From Croceivirga sp. (GTDB taxonomy: Bacteria; Bacteroidota; Bacteroidia; Flavobacteriales; Flavobacteriaceae): DNA of 64,000 nucleotides. A model generated the notes under the pieces. It made no database searches. It saw only the letters and a program-made list of their open reading frames with translations, and had not been told where the DNA came from. The stretch lies in the NCBI GenBank assembly GCA_028284285.1, contig JANQSA010000002.1, forward strand, positions 35,086-99,085, given 5' to 3'. A program made the position numbers and the translations under genes. How positions within the stretch are numbered: the first letter of the stretch is position 1; every line of letters begins with the position of its first letter. This document shows positions 20,596-29,506 of this stretch, piece by piece.

Positions 20596-22275
20596 TTAGT
20601 CTTTATACCCTTCAGGAATTTTTCTGGCTTTGGTCAGCGCTTCAAAGGCCGTACCCAATTCATATAACTTGCCTTCTTGAAATTGCCTGGCAATAAACGT
20701 AAGATTTACCGGTTCTCCGCTTTCCCGGCAGCCCATGGGTACCGTCAAGGCCGGATACTCCGCTACCGCAGCGGCTCCGGCATCAAAATTATTAATGGAC
20801 AGAATGGCATCCAATTGATGTTGCGCCATGGGGATATTGAAATAGGTCCGTCCATTTTGTTTCAAGCGTTGTTTTATTATTTGGAGGTCTTCCACTGAAG
20901 TACTGTCGGCCAGGATCCCATCAAAATAGGTCTGACCGTAAGGAATACGCACTACACTGTCTTGAAGGTTAAAGTGTATCACATCTCCAACAGTTTCCAC
21001 CCGGACCACGTCCTTATTTTTGATTTGGGTAGCGATATACCGCGGCAGATCGTTCTTCATATCGATATTCAAAATGGACAAAAAACCATCAAACGCCACC
21101 TCGGGAGGTTCAAATTCGATAATAGCAGCCCCGGCTTGTCGCAATTGTGCTACCGTTTCCTTGTAAAGGGAATCGCGCTCCATATAATTTTTCAACACCC
21201 CTAATCGTTTTCCCTTTAACGTAGCATTCCCGGGCGCATACCAGGTTTCCTCCCAATCTGCCTGAACGGATTTACTATCCTGTTCATCAAAACCACGCAT
21301 GGCATCCATCAAAATCCCATTGTCAATCACGCTTTTGGTCATCGGGCCCGGAGTATCCAGCGTACTGGAAATGGGTACGATTCCCGTTCTGCTCAACAAC
21401 CCTATGGTGGGTTTCAGTCCCACTACAGAATGCTGTCCCGAAGGCGATAAAATAGAACCTGAAGTTTCTGTGCCCACAGCGGCAACGGCATAATTTGCCG
21501 CCACGGAAGCACCACTCCCGGCACTGGAACCTCCGGTGTCAAAAACCCGGCGGCCATAGGGATTTAAGGTTTGGCCCCCTACAGCACTTTGTCCATTGGG
21601 GCAATCACAAATAAAGTTCGCCCATTCACTCAAATTAACCTTTCCCAGGATCAAAGCGCCTTTTTCCTTGAGTCGTTCCACAATAAAGGCATCTTCCGTT
21701 TCATTTTCCATCAAGGCAATGGCTCCCGCAGTGGTATTCATCTCCTGAGTACCAATATTGTCTTTTAAGAGAATGGGCATACCGTAAATAGGATGCTGCT
21801 CTGCTGAACTTGCCTCTAATAGTCTGGCTTCTTCCAGTACCCTTGGGTTTAACGCAAGTACCGTATTTAAAGTGGAGGTATTGGGTAATTCGTATTTGTA
21901 GATCCGGGTGAGGTAAAACAACACCAGATCTTCATATGAAAACCTTCCATCGGCAATATGTCCCTGAAGGGTGGGGATATTCTGCTCCAACACCAGGGGT
22001 TTCATCCGGTTATAGGTGGCTTCCGGAAATTGGGCAACCTCCTCGTACAACGGCAAAAACACAGTATTTTTATCCAGCACCTTGCTCTGAATGAACTTGT
22101 AGCGCATGTGCTCTTTTTCATGGTCGGCATTGGCCGCTACTTCGGCAGAATCGTTGTAGGGCGTCCAAAGCACTACTTCCTCTTCCAATGCTGTTGTTTG
22201 GGTGTTGGAGGTACTTTCCCGTTTGCAAGCTGCAAGAGCCAGTAGCATTACACCTCCTAAAATTGCTCTTTTCAT
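20596..22275 (-). CDS. Amidase-signature lipoprotein
   Basis: 559 residues with a lipoprotein signal (LLALAACKRES). Amidase signature core: catalytic Lys in GMPILLKDNIGT (near residue 167), and the Ser-cisSer-nucleophile block DTGGSSAGSGASVAANYAVAAVGTETSGSILSP, of which the GSSAGS and ETSGSI parts hold the triad. Hydrolyses an amide or peptide outside the cytoplasm; substrate unknown. Conserved lipoprotein anchoring separates it from GatA. Confidence 0.92.
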   Translation of the reverse strand: MKRAILGGVMLLALAACKRESTSNTQTTALEEEVVLWTPYNDSAEVAANADHEKEHMRYKFIQSKVLDKNTVFLPLYEEVAQFPEATYNRMKPLVLEQNIPTLQGHIADGRFSYEDLVLFYLTRIYKYELPNTSTLNTVLALNPRVLEEARLLEASSAEQHPIYGMPILLKDNIGTQEMNTTAGAIALMENETEDAFIVERLKEKGALILGKVNLSEWANFICDCPNGQSAVGGQTLNPYGRRVFDTGGSSAGSGASVAANYAVAAVGTETSGSILSPSGQHSVVGLKPTIGLLSRTGIVPISSTLDTPGPMTKSVIDNGILMDAMRGFDEQDSKSVQADWEETWYAPGNATLKGKRLGVLKNYMERDSLYKETVAQLRQAGAAIIEFEPPEVAFDGFLSILNIDMKNDLPRYIATQIKNKDVVRVETVGDVIHFNLQDSVVRIPYGQTYFDGILADSTSVEDLQIIKQRLKQNGRTYFNIPMAQHQLDAILSINNFDAGAAAVAEYPALTVPMGCRESGEPVNLTFIARQFQEGKLYELGTAFEALTKARKIPEGYKD

Positions 22276-22309
22276 AGTTTAGGGTTTGTTATTGTAAAGA
22301 AGAGAGGGG

Positions 22310-22327
22310 ACTCGCTTTGAAGCGAGT
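22310..22327 (-). other. Stem-loop in the leader of the amidase gene region
   Basis: Perfect 8-bp stem ACTCGCTT/AAGCGAGT with a two-base spacer, 35 bp upstream of the amidase start and about 64 bp after ftsY begins its gap. There is no T-run, so it is not a standard terminator. Confidence 0.35.
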
Positions 22328-22390
22328 GACTTAGGCATTTGAAGGGAGACAAAAAACAAAGAAAACAAAAGGAGCAAAACATGCCTTCCC

Positions 22391-23347
22391 CTATATCTTA
22401 AAAAAAGAATCTACAAACTCATATTTATTAAAGACCTGCAGGTCTTCAATGCCTTCGCCTACTCCAATATATTTCACCGGGATCTGGAATTGGTCCGAGA
22501 TACCTATCACTACCCCACCCTTGGCGGTACCGTCCAGTTTGGTCACGGCCAAACTGCTTACTTCTGTGGCTTTGGTAAACTGCCTGGCCTGTTCAAAAGC
22601 ATTTTGGCCCGTAGAGCCATCCAACACCAACAACACATCATGCGGGGCATCCGGTATCACTTTTTGCATCACCCGCTTTACCTTGGAGAGTTCATTCATC
22701 AGGTTCACCTTGTTATGCAGCCGGCCAGCGGTGTCAATTAACACCACATCTGCTTCGTCTGCCACTGCGGCATTCAAGGTATCAAAGGCCACCGAAGCAG
22801 GATCGCTTCCCATTTTTTGTTTTACCAGGGGGACCCCCACCCGTTGCGCCCAAACTTCTAACTGGTCAATAGCGGCGGCGCGAAAGGTATCTCCGGCACC
22901 TAAAACTACTTTTTTGCCCTGTTTTTTAAATTGATGGGCCAGTTTTCCAATGGTGGTGGTCTTACCCACCCCATTGACACCAACTACCATGATCACATAA
23001 GGCTTGGTGTCTGCAGGAAGGATAAACTCTTCTTCTTCCCCCACATGGGTTTCGGATAGTAATCCCGCAATTTCTTCCCTGAGAATGCTATTCAACTCTT
23101 CGGTACCCAAATACTTATCCCGGGACACCCGTTCCTCTATCCGTTCTATGATTTTTAAGGTGGTGTCTACCCCTACATCCGAAGTGACTAACACCTCTTC
23201 CAAATTATCCAAGACCTCGTCATCCACTTTGGATTTGCCGGCTACCGCCTTGGTGAGCTTACCAAAAAAACTGGATTTGCTCTTTTCCAGGCCTTTATCC
23301 AGTGTTTCCTTTTTATCCTTGGAGAATATGTTTTTAAAGAGACTCAT
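22391..23347 (-). CDS. ftsY: Signal recognition particle receptor
   Basis: 318 residues. SRP-type NG GTPase: four-helix N domain, G1 VVGVNGVGKTTTIGKLAH (near residue 120), DTAGR (near residue 207), TKLDGTAKGG (near residue 270) and closing GVGEGIEDLQVFNKYEFV. Lacks the long acidic A domain of E. coli FtsY, as is usual in Bacteroidota. Docks SRP-ribosome complexes at the inner membrane. Lies after the rpmB-rpmG-DUF4295 unit, but a strong stem-loop sits between. Confidence 0.96.
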   Translation of the reverse strand: MSLFKNIFSKDKKETLDKGLEKSKSSFFGKLTKAVAGKSKVDDEVLDNLEEVLVTSDVGVDTTLKIIERIEERVSRDKYLGTEELNSILREEIAGLLSETHVGEEEEFILPADTKPYVIMVVGVNGVGKTTTIGKLAHQFKKQGKKVVLGAGDTFRAAAIDQLEVWAQRVGVPLVKQKMGSDPASVAFDTLNAAVADEADVVLIDTAGRLHNKVNLMNELSKVKRVMQKVIPDAPHDVLLVLDGSTGQNAFEQARQFTKATEVSSLAVTKLDGTAKGGVVIGISDQFQIPVKYIGVGEGIEDLQVFNKYEFVDSFFKI

Positions 23348-23401
23348 GGTTGATTTTGCTTAACATCCAAAGATAGGAAAGTAGTAGGAGTTTATTCAAC
23401 C

Positions 23402-23437
23402 AAAAAGCCGCCCTGATTTGGTCTCAGGGCGGCTTTT
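23402..23437 (-). terminator. Strong terminator between DUF4295 gene and ftsY
   Basis: AAAAGCCGCCCTGA pairs with TCAGGGCGGCTTTT around a 7-base loop; the A-tract/T-tract flanks make it active in the - direction, after the DUF4295 stop. ftsY therefore needs read-through or its own promoter. Confidence 0.85.
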
Positions 23438-23457
23438 CATCGTTTAGTTTGTTTGGT

Positions 23458-23610
23458 TTATTTCTTAGCCAACCAGTCATTTACCAATTCCGGTGGCATG
23501 ACCGATTCCACAAAGGTATAGGCACCGCTTTTGGGTGATTTTACCATCTTAATGGCTTTTGTCAATCTTTTAGAACTGCTCTGTAGTGTTGCTACCGTCT
23601 TCTTTGCCAT
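23458..23610 (-). CDS. DUF4295 small basic protein
   Basis: 50 residues, MAKKTVATLQSSSKRLTKAI at the start and ending PELVNDWLAKK. This small basic protein is a known flavobacterial/Bacteroidota family found directly after rpmG, so it is probably ribosome-associated. It is six bases after the rpmG stop. Lineage marker for Bacteroidota. Confidence 0.9.
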   Translation of the reverse strand: MAKKTVATLQSSSKRLTKAIKMVKSPKSGAYTFVESVMPPELVNDWLAKK

Positions 23611-23616
23611 GATCTC

Positions 23617-23799
23617 TTATTTTATCTCTTTGTGGATGGTCATACGCTTAAGGATAGGGTTGAATTTTTTGATTTCCAACCGATCCGGCGTGTTCTTTTT
23701 ATTCTTAGTAGTAATGTAACGGGAAGTTCCGGGCATACCGGAGTCTTTGTGTTCCGTACACTCTAAAATAACCTGAATGCGATTCCCTTTCTTTGCCAT
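23617..23799 (-). CDS. rpmG: 50S ribosomal protein bL33
   Basis: 60 residues, [20 protein letters not shown] with the tail [17 protein letters not shown]. The zinc-binding cysteine pairs of some bL33 proteins are absent apart from the single ECTEH cysteine, so it is a Zn-free form. Located 12 bp after rpmB in the rpmB-rpmG-DUF4295 unit. Confidence 0.96.
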   Translation of the reverse strand: MAKKGNRIQVILECTEHKDSGMPGTSRYITTKNKKNTPDRLEIKKFNPILKRMTIHKEIK

Positions 23800-23811
23800 C
23801 TTGCTCTTTTT

Positions 23812-24048
23812 TTACTTTACGTACCCTTTGGCGCGTGATTCCTTCAACACAGCGGAGATTCCTTTTTTATTGATGATCTTGATCCCTTTGGAAGACACAT
23901 TCAGGGTTACCCATTTGTCTTCTTCGGGTATGTAGAATTTCTTCTTAAAAATATTGACATCAAACCTACGCTTGGTCTTATTGATGGCGAAGGAAACATT
24001 GTTCCCAAACATCACCTTTTTCCCTGTAACTTCACAAACTTTGGACAT
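23812..24048 (-). CDS. rpmB: 50S ribosomal protein bL28
   Basis: 78 residues, [20 protein letters not shown] start and family motif [21 protein letters not shown], ending in a basic tail. First gene of the ribosomal protein unit, with a well-formed promoter directly upstream. Confidence 0.96.
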   Translation of the reverse strand: MSKVCEVTGKKVMFGNNVSFAINKTKRRFDVNIFKKKFYIPEEDKWVTLNVSSKGIKIINKKGISAVLKESRAKGYVK

Positions 24049-24081
24049 CTCCGTAACTTTTGCGTGATTTTATTGAGGCTG

Positions 24082-24111
24082 CAAATTTAGAGATTTCCCG
24101 TAGACCCACAA
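24082..24111 (-). promoter_or_regulatory. Bacteroidota promoter for rpmB-rpmG
   Basis: Reads TTG, 19 bases, TAAATTTG on the - strand, an exact consensus match, ending 33 bp before the rpmB start. Confidence 0.7.
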
Positions 24112-24120
24112 AATTCAAAC

Positions 24121-25368
24121 TCAGAAATTTACTATTTCTTTTTGAAGCAGTTCAAAAGCCTTATTGACTCCCTTTTGTACAATGCGTTCTCGGTGATTTC
24201 CCAACACAAATTTTTGGGCAAAGGTACGTTCGGGGGAACTTATCGCAATATAGGCCGTACCCACTTCCGCGTCCGAATCCCCTTTGGTCGGGCCGGCGTT
24301 TCCGGTGGTAGCCACGGCAAAGTCCGTACCTATGATCTGCCGTACATTCCTAGCCATGGCCACTGCCACAGCTTCACTAACTACGGAGTGTTTTTCAATA
24401 AGTTCCGAAGCAACACCCAACATTTGGATCTTCGTCTCGGTAGCATAACTCACCACGGCACCTTTGAAATATTTGGAAGCTCCGGGGATGGCGGTTAATT
24501 GTTCTGCGATTCTCCCCCCGGTAAAGCTCTCCGCGGAAGCTAAGGTCATTCCCTTTTGTGTTAGTAACTTGCCAATCCCGGCTTCAATACTTTCATTTTC
24601 CTCTTCCCCGTAGATGATCTCCCCAATTAATGGATATAGCTTTTTGGCTTCCCCATTAACCAGGTTTTGCAAATAGGCCTTATCCGAACCTTTTGCACTC
24701 AATCGTAAACGCACCCTGCCCAAACTGGGTAAATAGGCAAATTTGATCTCCCGGGGCAGGTTTTCTTCCCAATCGACAATGGCGTTAGCAATAGCACTTT
24801 CTCCCCAACCGTAGGTCATTAAGGTCTTATGCACAATATGAGGACGATCATAGTGCGCTACAATTTTTGGAAGCACCGTATCGGTAAGCAAGGCCTTCAT
24901 TTCAAATGGTACTCCTGGTAAGGAAATAAAGGTGCTGCCATTTCTTTCCATCCATAATCCAGGGGCAGTACCAAATTGATTGTGGAGTACCTCCGCCCTG
25001 GAAGGAACCATAGCTTGTTGCCGATTCAAATCCGAAATGGGTGTGGAAATATAGTGTTGGAAAAGATATTCAATATGCTTCAGGACTTCTTCGTCCTGTA
25101 TTAGTGTATCTTCGAGAAAATCGCAAAGGACGTTCTTGGTAACATCATCCTTGGTAGGGCCTAAACCCCCGGTCATTATAATTATCCGGGAACGCGTATT
25201 TGCTTCAGTTAAGGCATTTAAAATATGATCGCTATCGTCCTGTACAGAGGTGATTTGATAAACGGCGACCCCTATCTTGTTCAATTCCCTGGCGATAAAG
25301 GCAGAGTTGGAGTCTACCACCTGACCTATAAGGAGTTCATCACCAATGGTAATGATTTCTGCTTGCAT
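24121..25368 (-). CDS. cinA: CinA-family nicotinamide-nucleotide amidohydrolase
   Basis: 415 residues from ATG 25368 (MQAEIITIGDELLIGQVVDS); an ATG six codons upstream is possible but adds only MLNQYR. N-terminal MoCF-type domain with TGGLGPTKDDVTK near residue 75, C-terminal CinA amidohydrolase domain with ASAESFTGGRIAEQLT and TTGNAGPTKGDSDAEVGTAY. Deamidates NMN in pyridine nucleotide salvage. Seven bases of room separate it from the rpmB promoter region. Confidence 0.95.
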   Translation of the reverse strand: MQAEIITIGDELLIGQVVDSNSAFIARELNKIGVAVYQITSVQDDSDHILNALTEANTRSRIIIMTGGLGPTKDDVTKNVLCDFLEDTLIQDEEVLKHIEYLFQHYISTPISDLNRQQAMVPSRAEVLHNQFGTAPGLWMERNGSTFISLPGVPFEMKALLTDTVLPKIVAHYDRPHIVHKTLMTYGWGESAIANAIVDWEENLPREIKFAYLPSLGRVRLRLSAKGSDKAYLQNLVNGEAKKLYPLIGEIIYGEEENESIEAGIGKLLTQKGMTLASAESFTGGRIAEQLTAIPGASKYFKGAVVSYATETKIQMLGVASELIEKHSVVSEAVAVAMARNVRQIIGTDFAVATTGNAGPTKGDSDAEVGTAYIAISSPERTFAQKFVLGNHRERIVQKGVNKAFELLQKEIVNF

Positions 25369-25448
25369 CCGATACTGATTCAACATCCGCTATTTGCGGT
25401 ATTTGGCCGCAAAAGTAACCAAAAAGAACGTCTTGGATGATCCGGGGA

Positions 25449-25787
25449 CTACAGGTTAAAGTCTTTTTTCAGTTCGGAAATGACCTGCTCTATATCCTTT
25501 TTCAAAAGCGGAAATTTGGCTTCAATTTCGGCTATACTACCGGAATTCTTACCCAACTGCTCTAAGTCATAGGCATTAGCACGTGTGGGTTCCATACCTA
25601 AAAGGTCTACGTTGGGCTTTATTTTATGTGCCATTTTCCCGATTTGCTCAAAATCTCTTGCAGTGATGGCATTTTCCAGGGCTATTAAATCCTCCGGTAC
25701 TTCTTCTAAAAAAACGGAAATAACAGAAATTACGAAATCCTGGTCGCCCTCTGCCATTTCATTGATCTTATCTAGTGTATAAATCAT
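25449..25787 (-). CDS. Histidine phosphotransfer (Hpt) domain protein
   Basis: 112 residues, one Hpt four-helix domain; the phospho-acceptor is in GKMAHKIKPNVDLLG near residue 52. Would relay phosphate between a hybrid histidine kinase and a response regulator, neither of which is here. Its ATG shares one base with the stop of the FAH gene (TAATG), so the two are co-translated. Confidence 0.9.
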   Translation of the reverse strand: MIYTLDKINEMAEGDQDFVISVISVFLEEVPEDLIALENAITARDFEQIGKMAHKIKPNVDLLGMEPTRANAYDLEQLGKNSGSIAEIEAKFPLLKKDIEQVISELKKDFNL

Positions 25788-26398
25788 TAGCTAATCTTCA
25801 CCTCAAAAATGGATTCATCTTCTATGCGCCCTTCAAAGTAGTCATTTCGTTCCACTCTTCCAACACCCGAAGGGGTACCAGTGAACAGGATATCGCCTTT
25901 TTTAAGGGTAAAATAGGTAGAAACATGGGCGATTAATTCATCTATCTCCCAGAGCATCAGGGCAGTATTACCCTCTTGTACAATTTCCTTATTTTTTAAC
26001 AAGGAAAACCCCAGTTCTTGCAAGTTTTCGTACTTTTTCTTCGGAATCCACTTTCCTATCACTGCTGCCCCATCAAATCCCTTTGCCTTTTCCCAGGGCA
26101 ATCCTTTTGCTTTTAACTTTGCCTGAAGGTCCCTTGCTGTAAAATCTATCCCAAGGCTAATTTCATTGTAATACTTAGCGGCAAATTTTGGGGAAATGTG
26201 CTTGCCTACTTTATCAATCTTTACCAATAGCTCTACCTCATAGTGCACGTTATCGGAAAATTCGGGAATATAGAAATCCTGTTCTTTTGGTAATACAGCA
26301 GAATCCGGTTTGATAAACACTACAGGTTCTTCCGGCCTTTCATTATCCAGTTCTTTAATGTGGGCCGCATAGTTCCGGCCAATACAAATCAATTTCAT
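25787..26398 (-). CDS. Fumarylacetoacetate hydrolase (FAH) family protein
   Basis: 203 residues, single FAH domain. Metal-binding glutamates are in VHYEVELLVKID and the fold motifs include MKLICIGRNYAAHIKELDNE and GDILFTGTPSGVGRVERND. Acts as an acylpyruvase or oxaloacetate decarboxylase-type enzyme; substrate not decided by sequence. Middle gene of exonuclease-FAH-Hpt. Confidence 0.92.
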   Translation of the reverse strand: MKLICIGRNYAAHIKELDNERPEEPVVFIKPDSAVLPKEQDFYIPEFSDNVHYEVELLVKIDKVGKHISPKFAAKYYNEISLGIDFTARDLQAKLKAKGLPWEKAKGFDGAAVIGKWIPKKKYENLQELGFSLLKNKEIVQEGNTALMLWEIDELIAHVSTYFTLKKGDILFTGTPSGVGRVERNDYFEGRIEDESIFEVKIS

Positions 26399-26407
26399 GT
26401 AAACGGA

Positions 26408-27184
26408 TTACAACAATTTGTTGTTTATTTTGCTCAATTTAATCTGGGTAAGGACTTTCTTGGTATACAAGGGAAAATCTGCATTGATGATCCAGCCAAA
26501 ATAACCCGGCTCTTTCTCGAGAATATCATCTACCTTTTTTCCTTTGTGCTTGCCAAAAGTAAAAATTGGAGTGCCGTCTTCATCTTTTCCGATGAATCCG
26601 GCAAAGTCCAAAGATTGTTTTCGCGTAGTAAACTCTGATAGCTTTTTAATATCGTTTTCCAAATCCGGATACCGGTCCAACTGTGCCAGTAGTACTTCAT
26701 AGGTCGCATTGGTGTCTGCTGCAGCGCTATGCGCTGCTTTTAATTCTTTATCGCAGTAGAATTTATAGGCAGCTTCCAACGTACGCTTTTCCATTTTGTG
26801 AAAAATGGTCTGTACATCTACCGAAACACTATTTTTCAGGTCAAAATCTACTTCTGCCCTTAGCATTTCTTCGGCCAGCAAGGGAATATCAAAACGATCC
26901 GAATTATAGCCCGCCAGGTCGCTATCCCGGATCATTTTATAAATCTCTTTGGACAGCTGTTTAAAAGTCGGTGCACTAGCTACTTTTTCGTTGGAAATAC
27001 CGTGCACCGCCACTACTTCCTGAGGGATTTCCATTTCCGGATTCACCAGCCAGGTCTTGCTCTCCTTGTTTCCATTAGGAAATATTTTAAGGATTGAGAT
27101 TTCAACGATCCGATCCCTGGCAACATTAGTACCGGTAGTTTCCAAATCAAAAAAACAAATGGGTTTGGTCAATTTCAGTTCCAT
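26408..27184 (-). CDS. DEDDh 3'-5' exonuclease with ExoX-like C-terminal domain
   Basis: 258 residues. Exonuclease motifs: ExoI FFDLETTGTN (near residue 12), ExoII region AGYNSDRFDIPLL, ExoIII HSAAADTNAT (near residue 145, the DEDDh His and Asp). The C-terminus FGKHKGKKVDDILEKEPGYF is the small ExoX-like C-terminal domain. Resembles the epsilon proofreading subunit in fold but probably acts in repair. Confidence 0.9.
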   Translation of the reverse strand: MELKLTKPICFFDLETTGTNVARDRIVEISILKIFPNGNKESKTWLVNPEMEIPQEVVAVHGISNEKVASAPTFKQLSKEIYKMIRDSDLAGYNSDRFDIPLLAEEMLRAEVDFDLKNSVSVDVQTIFHKMEKRTLEAAYKFYCDKELKAAHSAAADTNATYEVLLAQLDRYPDLENDIKKLSEFTTRKQSLDFAGFIGKDEDGTPIFTFGKHKGKKVDDILEKEPGYFGWIINADFPLYTKKVLTQIKLSKINNKLL

Positions 27185-27189
27185 AGTAG

Positions 27190-27972
27190 TTATTTGCGTT
27201 TGGAAAACAACCAGCTCAACAATTCCGGTTCGGCAAAGGCGTTATCCCAGCTATTATGCCCTACCGCCAGATATAACGAATAACGCACCTTAACACGCCT
27301 TTCCCGCAAAGCTTCCACCATCTGTGTAGAGTATATTGGGGGGACCACTTCGTCTGCGCCACCGTGAAATACCCACCAGTTTGTTTTTTTTAATTTACCG
27401 GCAATTTCCGGATTAGCCCCACCACAAATAGGAAATGCAGCAGCAAACATCCTGGGATTACGCCGAACCAGTTCAAAAGTACCGAAGCCCCCCATGGAAA
27501 GACCTCCAACGTACATCCGGTTCTTAGCAATACGGTACTCTTCTTTTAATTGTGCTATTAAACCTTCCAATAATACCATATCCTGAGTAGGCGGAGCGTC
27601 TTTGAAAAAGGTAAATTCCCGGCTACCCATTGCCCCCTCTGCTTCAATCCTGACCCAGGAACTCTTTTCAGCACATTGCGGAAAAACCACTATGGCCGGA
27701 TAATTTGTTCTTACAGTATCATTAAGGAACAGTGATGCGCCGTGGGTTAATTGCTTTTCATTATCGTTCCCGCGCTCTCCGGATCCATGGAGGAAAAGGA
27801 GAAGCGGATATTTTTTACCGGGATCAAAGTCCTTGGGCAATAACAAACGATACGGAAGTACCCCGCTGCCTTGTACAAACTGCTTTTTTTGATAGTCTGA
27901 ATATTCCTGGGCAATACCTATACGGCACATCATATTCAATAAAAGAAAGGAAAATAGGAACGATCTAAGCAT
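27190..27972 (-). CDS. Secreted alpha/beta hydrolase (prolyl oligopeptidase/esterase-like)
   Basis: 260 residues from ATG 27972, which gives a clean signal peptide MLRSFLFSFLLLNMMCRIGIAQ; the ATG 11 codons upstream does not. Oxyanion region LLFLHGSGERGND, nucleophile GGLSMGGFGTF (near residue 148), acid GGADEVVP and catalytic His in VGHNSWDNAF. Similar to feruloyl-esterase-type and D-alanyl-esterase-type phospholipase/carboxylesterases. Substrate unknown. Confidence 0.88.
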   Translation of the reverse strand: MLRSFLFSFLLLNMMCRIGIAQEYSDYQKKQFVQGSGVLPYRLLLPKDFDPGKKYPLLLFLHGSGERGNDNEKQLTHGASLFLNDTVRTNYPAIVVFPQCAEKSSWVRIEAEGAMGSREFTFFKDAPPTQDMVLLEGLIAQLKEEYRIAKNRMYVGGLSMGGFGTFELVRRNPRMFAAAFPICGGANPEIAGKLKKTNWWVFHGGADEVVPPIYSTQMVEALRERRVKVRYSLYLAVGHNSWDNAFAEPELLSWLFSKRK

Positions 27973-28034
27973 TTTGATGGGGTTTCGAAATCCGAAAATA
28001 GGCATAGTAAATCGAAAAGTCCGCTTTTTTGGGA

Positions 28035-29414
28035 TCAGATTTCCCTTTGAATGTCCCAGGCTTCCAAATAATCCGCTACTGTTTTCACGAACATGCCCCC
28101 TAGAGCCCCGTTTACCACACGGTGATCATAGCTATGGGAAAGAAACATTTTATGTCGTATGCCTATAAAATCACCTTCCGGGGTTTCAATAACCGAAGGT
28201 ATTTTTCGAATAGCCCCCAGTGCCAGGATACCCACTTGCGGTTGATTGATAATAGGGGTGCCAAAGACACTTCCAAAAGTCCCAACGTTTGTAACGGTGT
28301 AGGTACCCCCCTGAACCTCATCCGGTTTCAATTGGTTGTTCCTTGCCCTATTGGCCAGGTCATTTACGGTTTTTGCCATGCCTACCAGATTCAATTGGTC
28401 CGCGTTCTTGATCACCGGAACAATGAGGTTTCCGTCAGAAAGGGCCGCCGCCATACCCAGGTTGATGTTTTTCTTCTTAATGATCTTGTCCCCATCCAGG
28501 GAAATATTGAGTAACGGATGTTTCTTTAGGGCCACGGCTACCGCCTCCATAAAAATTGGGGTAAAGGTGAGTTTTTCGCCCTCACGTTCTTCAAACGGTT
28601 TTTTCCATGTATTACGCCATTGCACTACATTGGTGACATCCACCTCTACAAAACTTTGTACATGTGCCGAAGTGGCTACACTTTTTGCCATATGTTGTGC
28701 CACCAACTTACCCATCCGGGATAAGGGAATGATTTCATCACCTTCCTTTATTTCCAAAGGAGATCCCTGAGCAGATGGTTGGGCCTTTTCAGGCGCCGCC
28801 GTAACTACCTCGACTTTCGGCGTTGCCACAGTTTCAACAACCTCAGGTTTTTCGTCCACTGTCCTTTTAGTAGGATCGCCATTTCCGCCGCTATCGGCAA
28901 TAAAAGCAAGAATGTCGTTTTTGGTTACCCTGCCTTCCTTTCCGGTCCCCGGAATGGTATCCAATTCGGCAACGGAAATGCCTTCTTGTTTTGCTATATT
29001 TTTGACCAAAGGGGAATAAAATCGCTCGGAACCGGAGAAATCGTGTTGGGGAAGACCAGTCGCTTCTTTTGCGACTTGCATTCCTTTTTCCAATTCAGCC
29101 ACAGGAATGCTCACTTCGGCCACCGCTTCTTCTTTTATCACTTCCGGTTCGCTAACCTCAGTAGCAGCTTCTCCGGATATTTCGATGACGGCAACTACTT
29201 CACCTACTTTGATAATATCGTCTACCTGAAACCTTTTTTCCAATAATCTGCCTTCCACTTCACTGGGCACCTCGGAATCTACCTTATCCGTGGCAATTTC
29301 GAAGATGGGCTCGTCCATCTCTATGGTATCCCCTACTTCTTTGAGCCATGCTGTCAGTGTTGCTTCGGCAACACTCTCCCCCATTTGCGGCAGTTTTAGT
29401 TCAAACTTTGACAT
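28035..29414 (-). CDS. Dihydrolipoamide acyltransferase (E2), 2-oxoacid dehydrogenase
   Basis: 459 residues: lipoyl domain with lipoyl-Lys in EIATDKVDSEV (near residue 43), Ala/Pro-rich linker, E3/E1-binding domain (PLVKNIAKQEGISVAELDTIPGTGKEGRVTKNDIL in parts, near 132-170), and the acyltransferase domain with GTPIINQPQVGILALG. The active site reads SYDHRVVNGALGG, where the usual HRxxDG aspartate is Asn. Probably the branched-chain type E2; E1 and E3 are not in the window. Confidence 0.9.
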   Translation of the reverse strand: MSKFELKLPQMGESVAEATLTAWLKEVGDTIEMDEPIFEIATDKVDSEVPSEVEGRLLEKRFQVDDIIKVGEVVAVIEISGEAATEVSEPEVIKEEAVAEVSIPVAELEKGMQVAKEATGLPQHDFSGSERFYSPLVKNIAKQEGISVAELDTIPGTGKEGRVTKNDILAFIADSGGNGDPTKRTVDEKPEVVETVATPKVEVVTAAPEKAQPSAQGSPLEIKEGDEIIPLSRMGKLVAQHMAKSVATSAHVQSFVEVDVTNVVQWRNTWKKPFEEREGEKLTFTPIFMEAVAVALKKHPLLNISLDGDKIIKKKNINLGMAAALSDGNLIVPVIKNADQLNLVGMAKTVNDLANRARNNQLKPDEVQGGTYTVTNVGTFGSVFGTPIINQPQVGILALGAIRKIPSVIETPEGDFIGIRHKMFLSHSYDHRVVNGALGGMFVKTVADYLEAWDIQREI

Positions 29415-29506
29415 ATTCCTAATTCAAATGTCTGTTATCTAATATTTTTTGCAAAAATAACATATTTTGCGTCAGTTTATTGTATAAACCGTATTATTTG
29501 AGGTCT

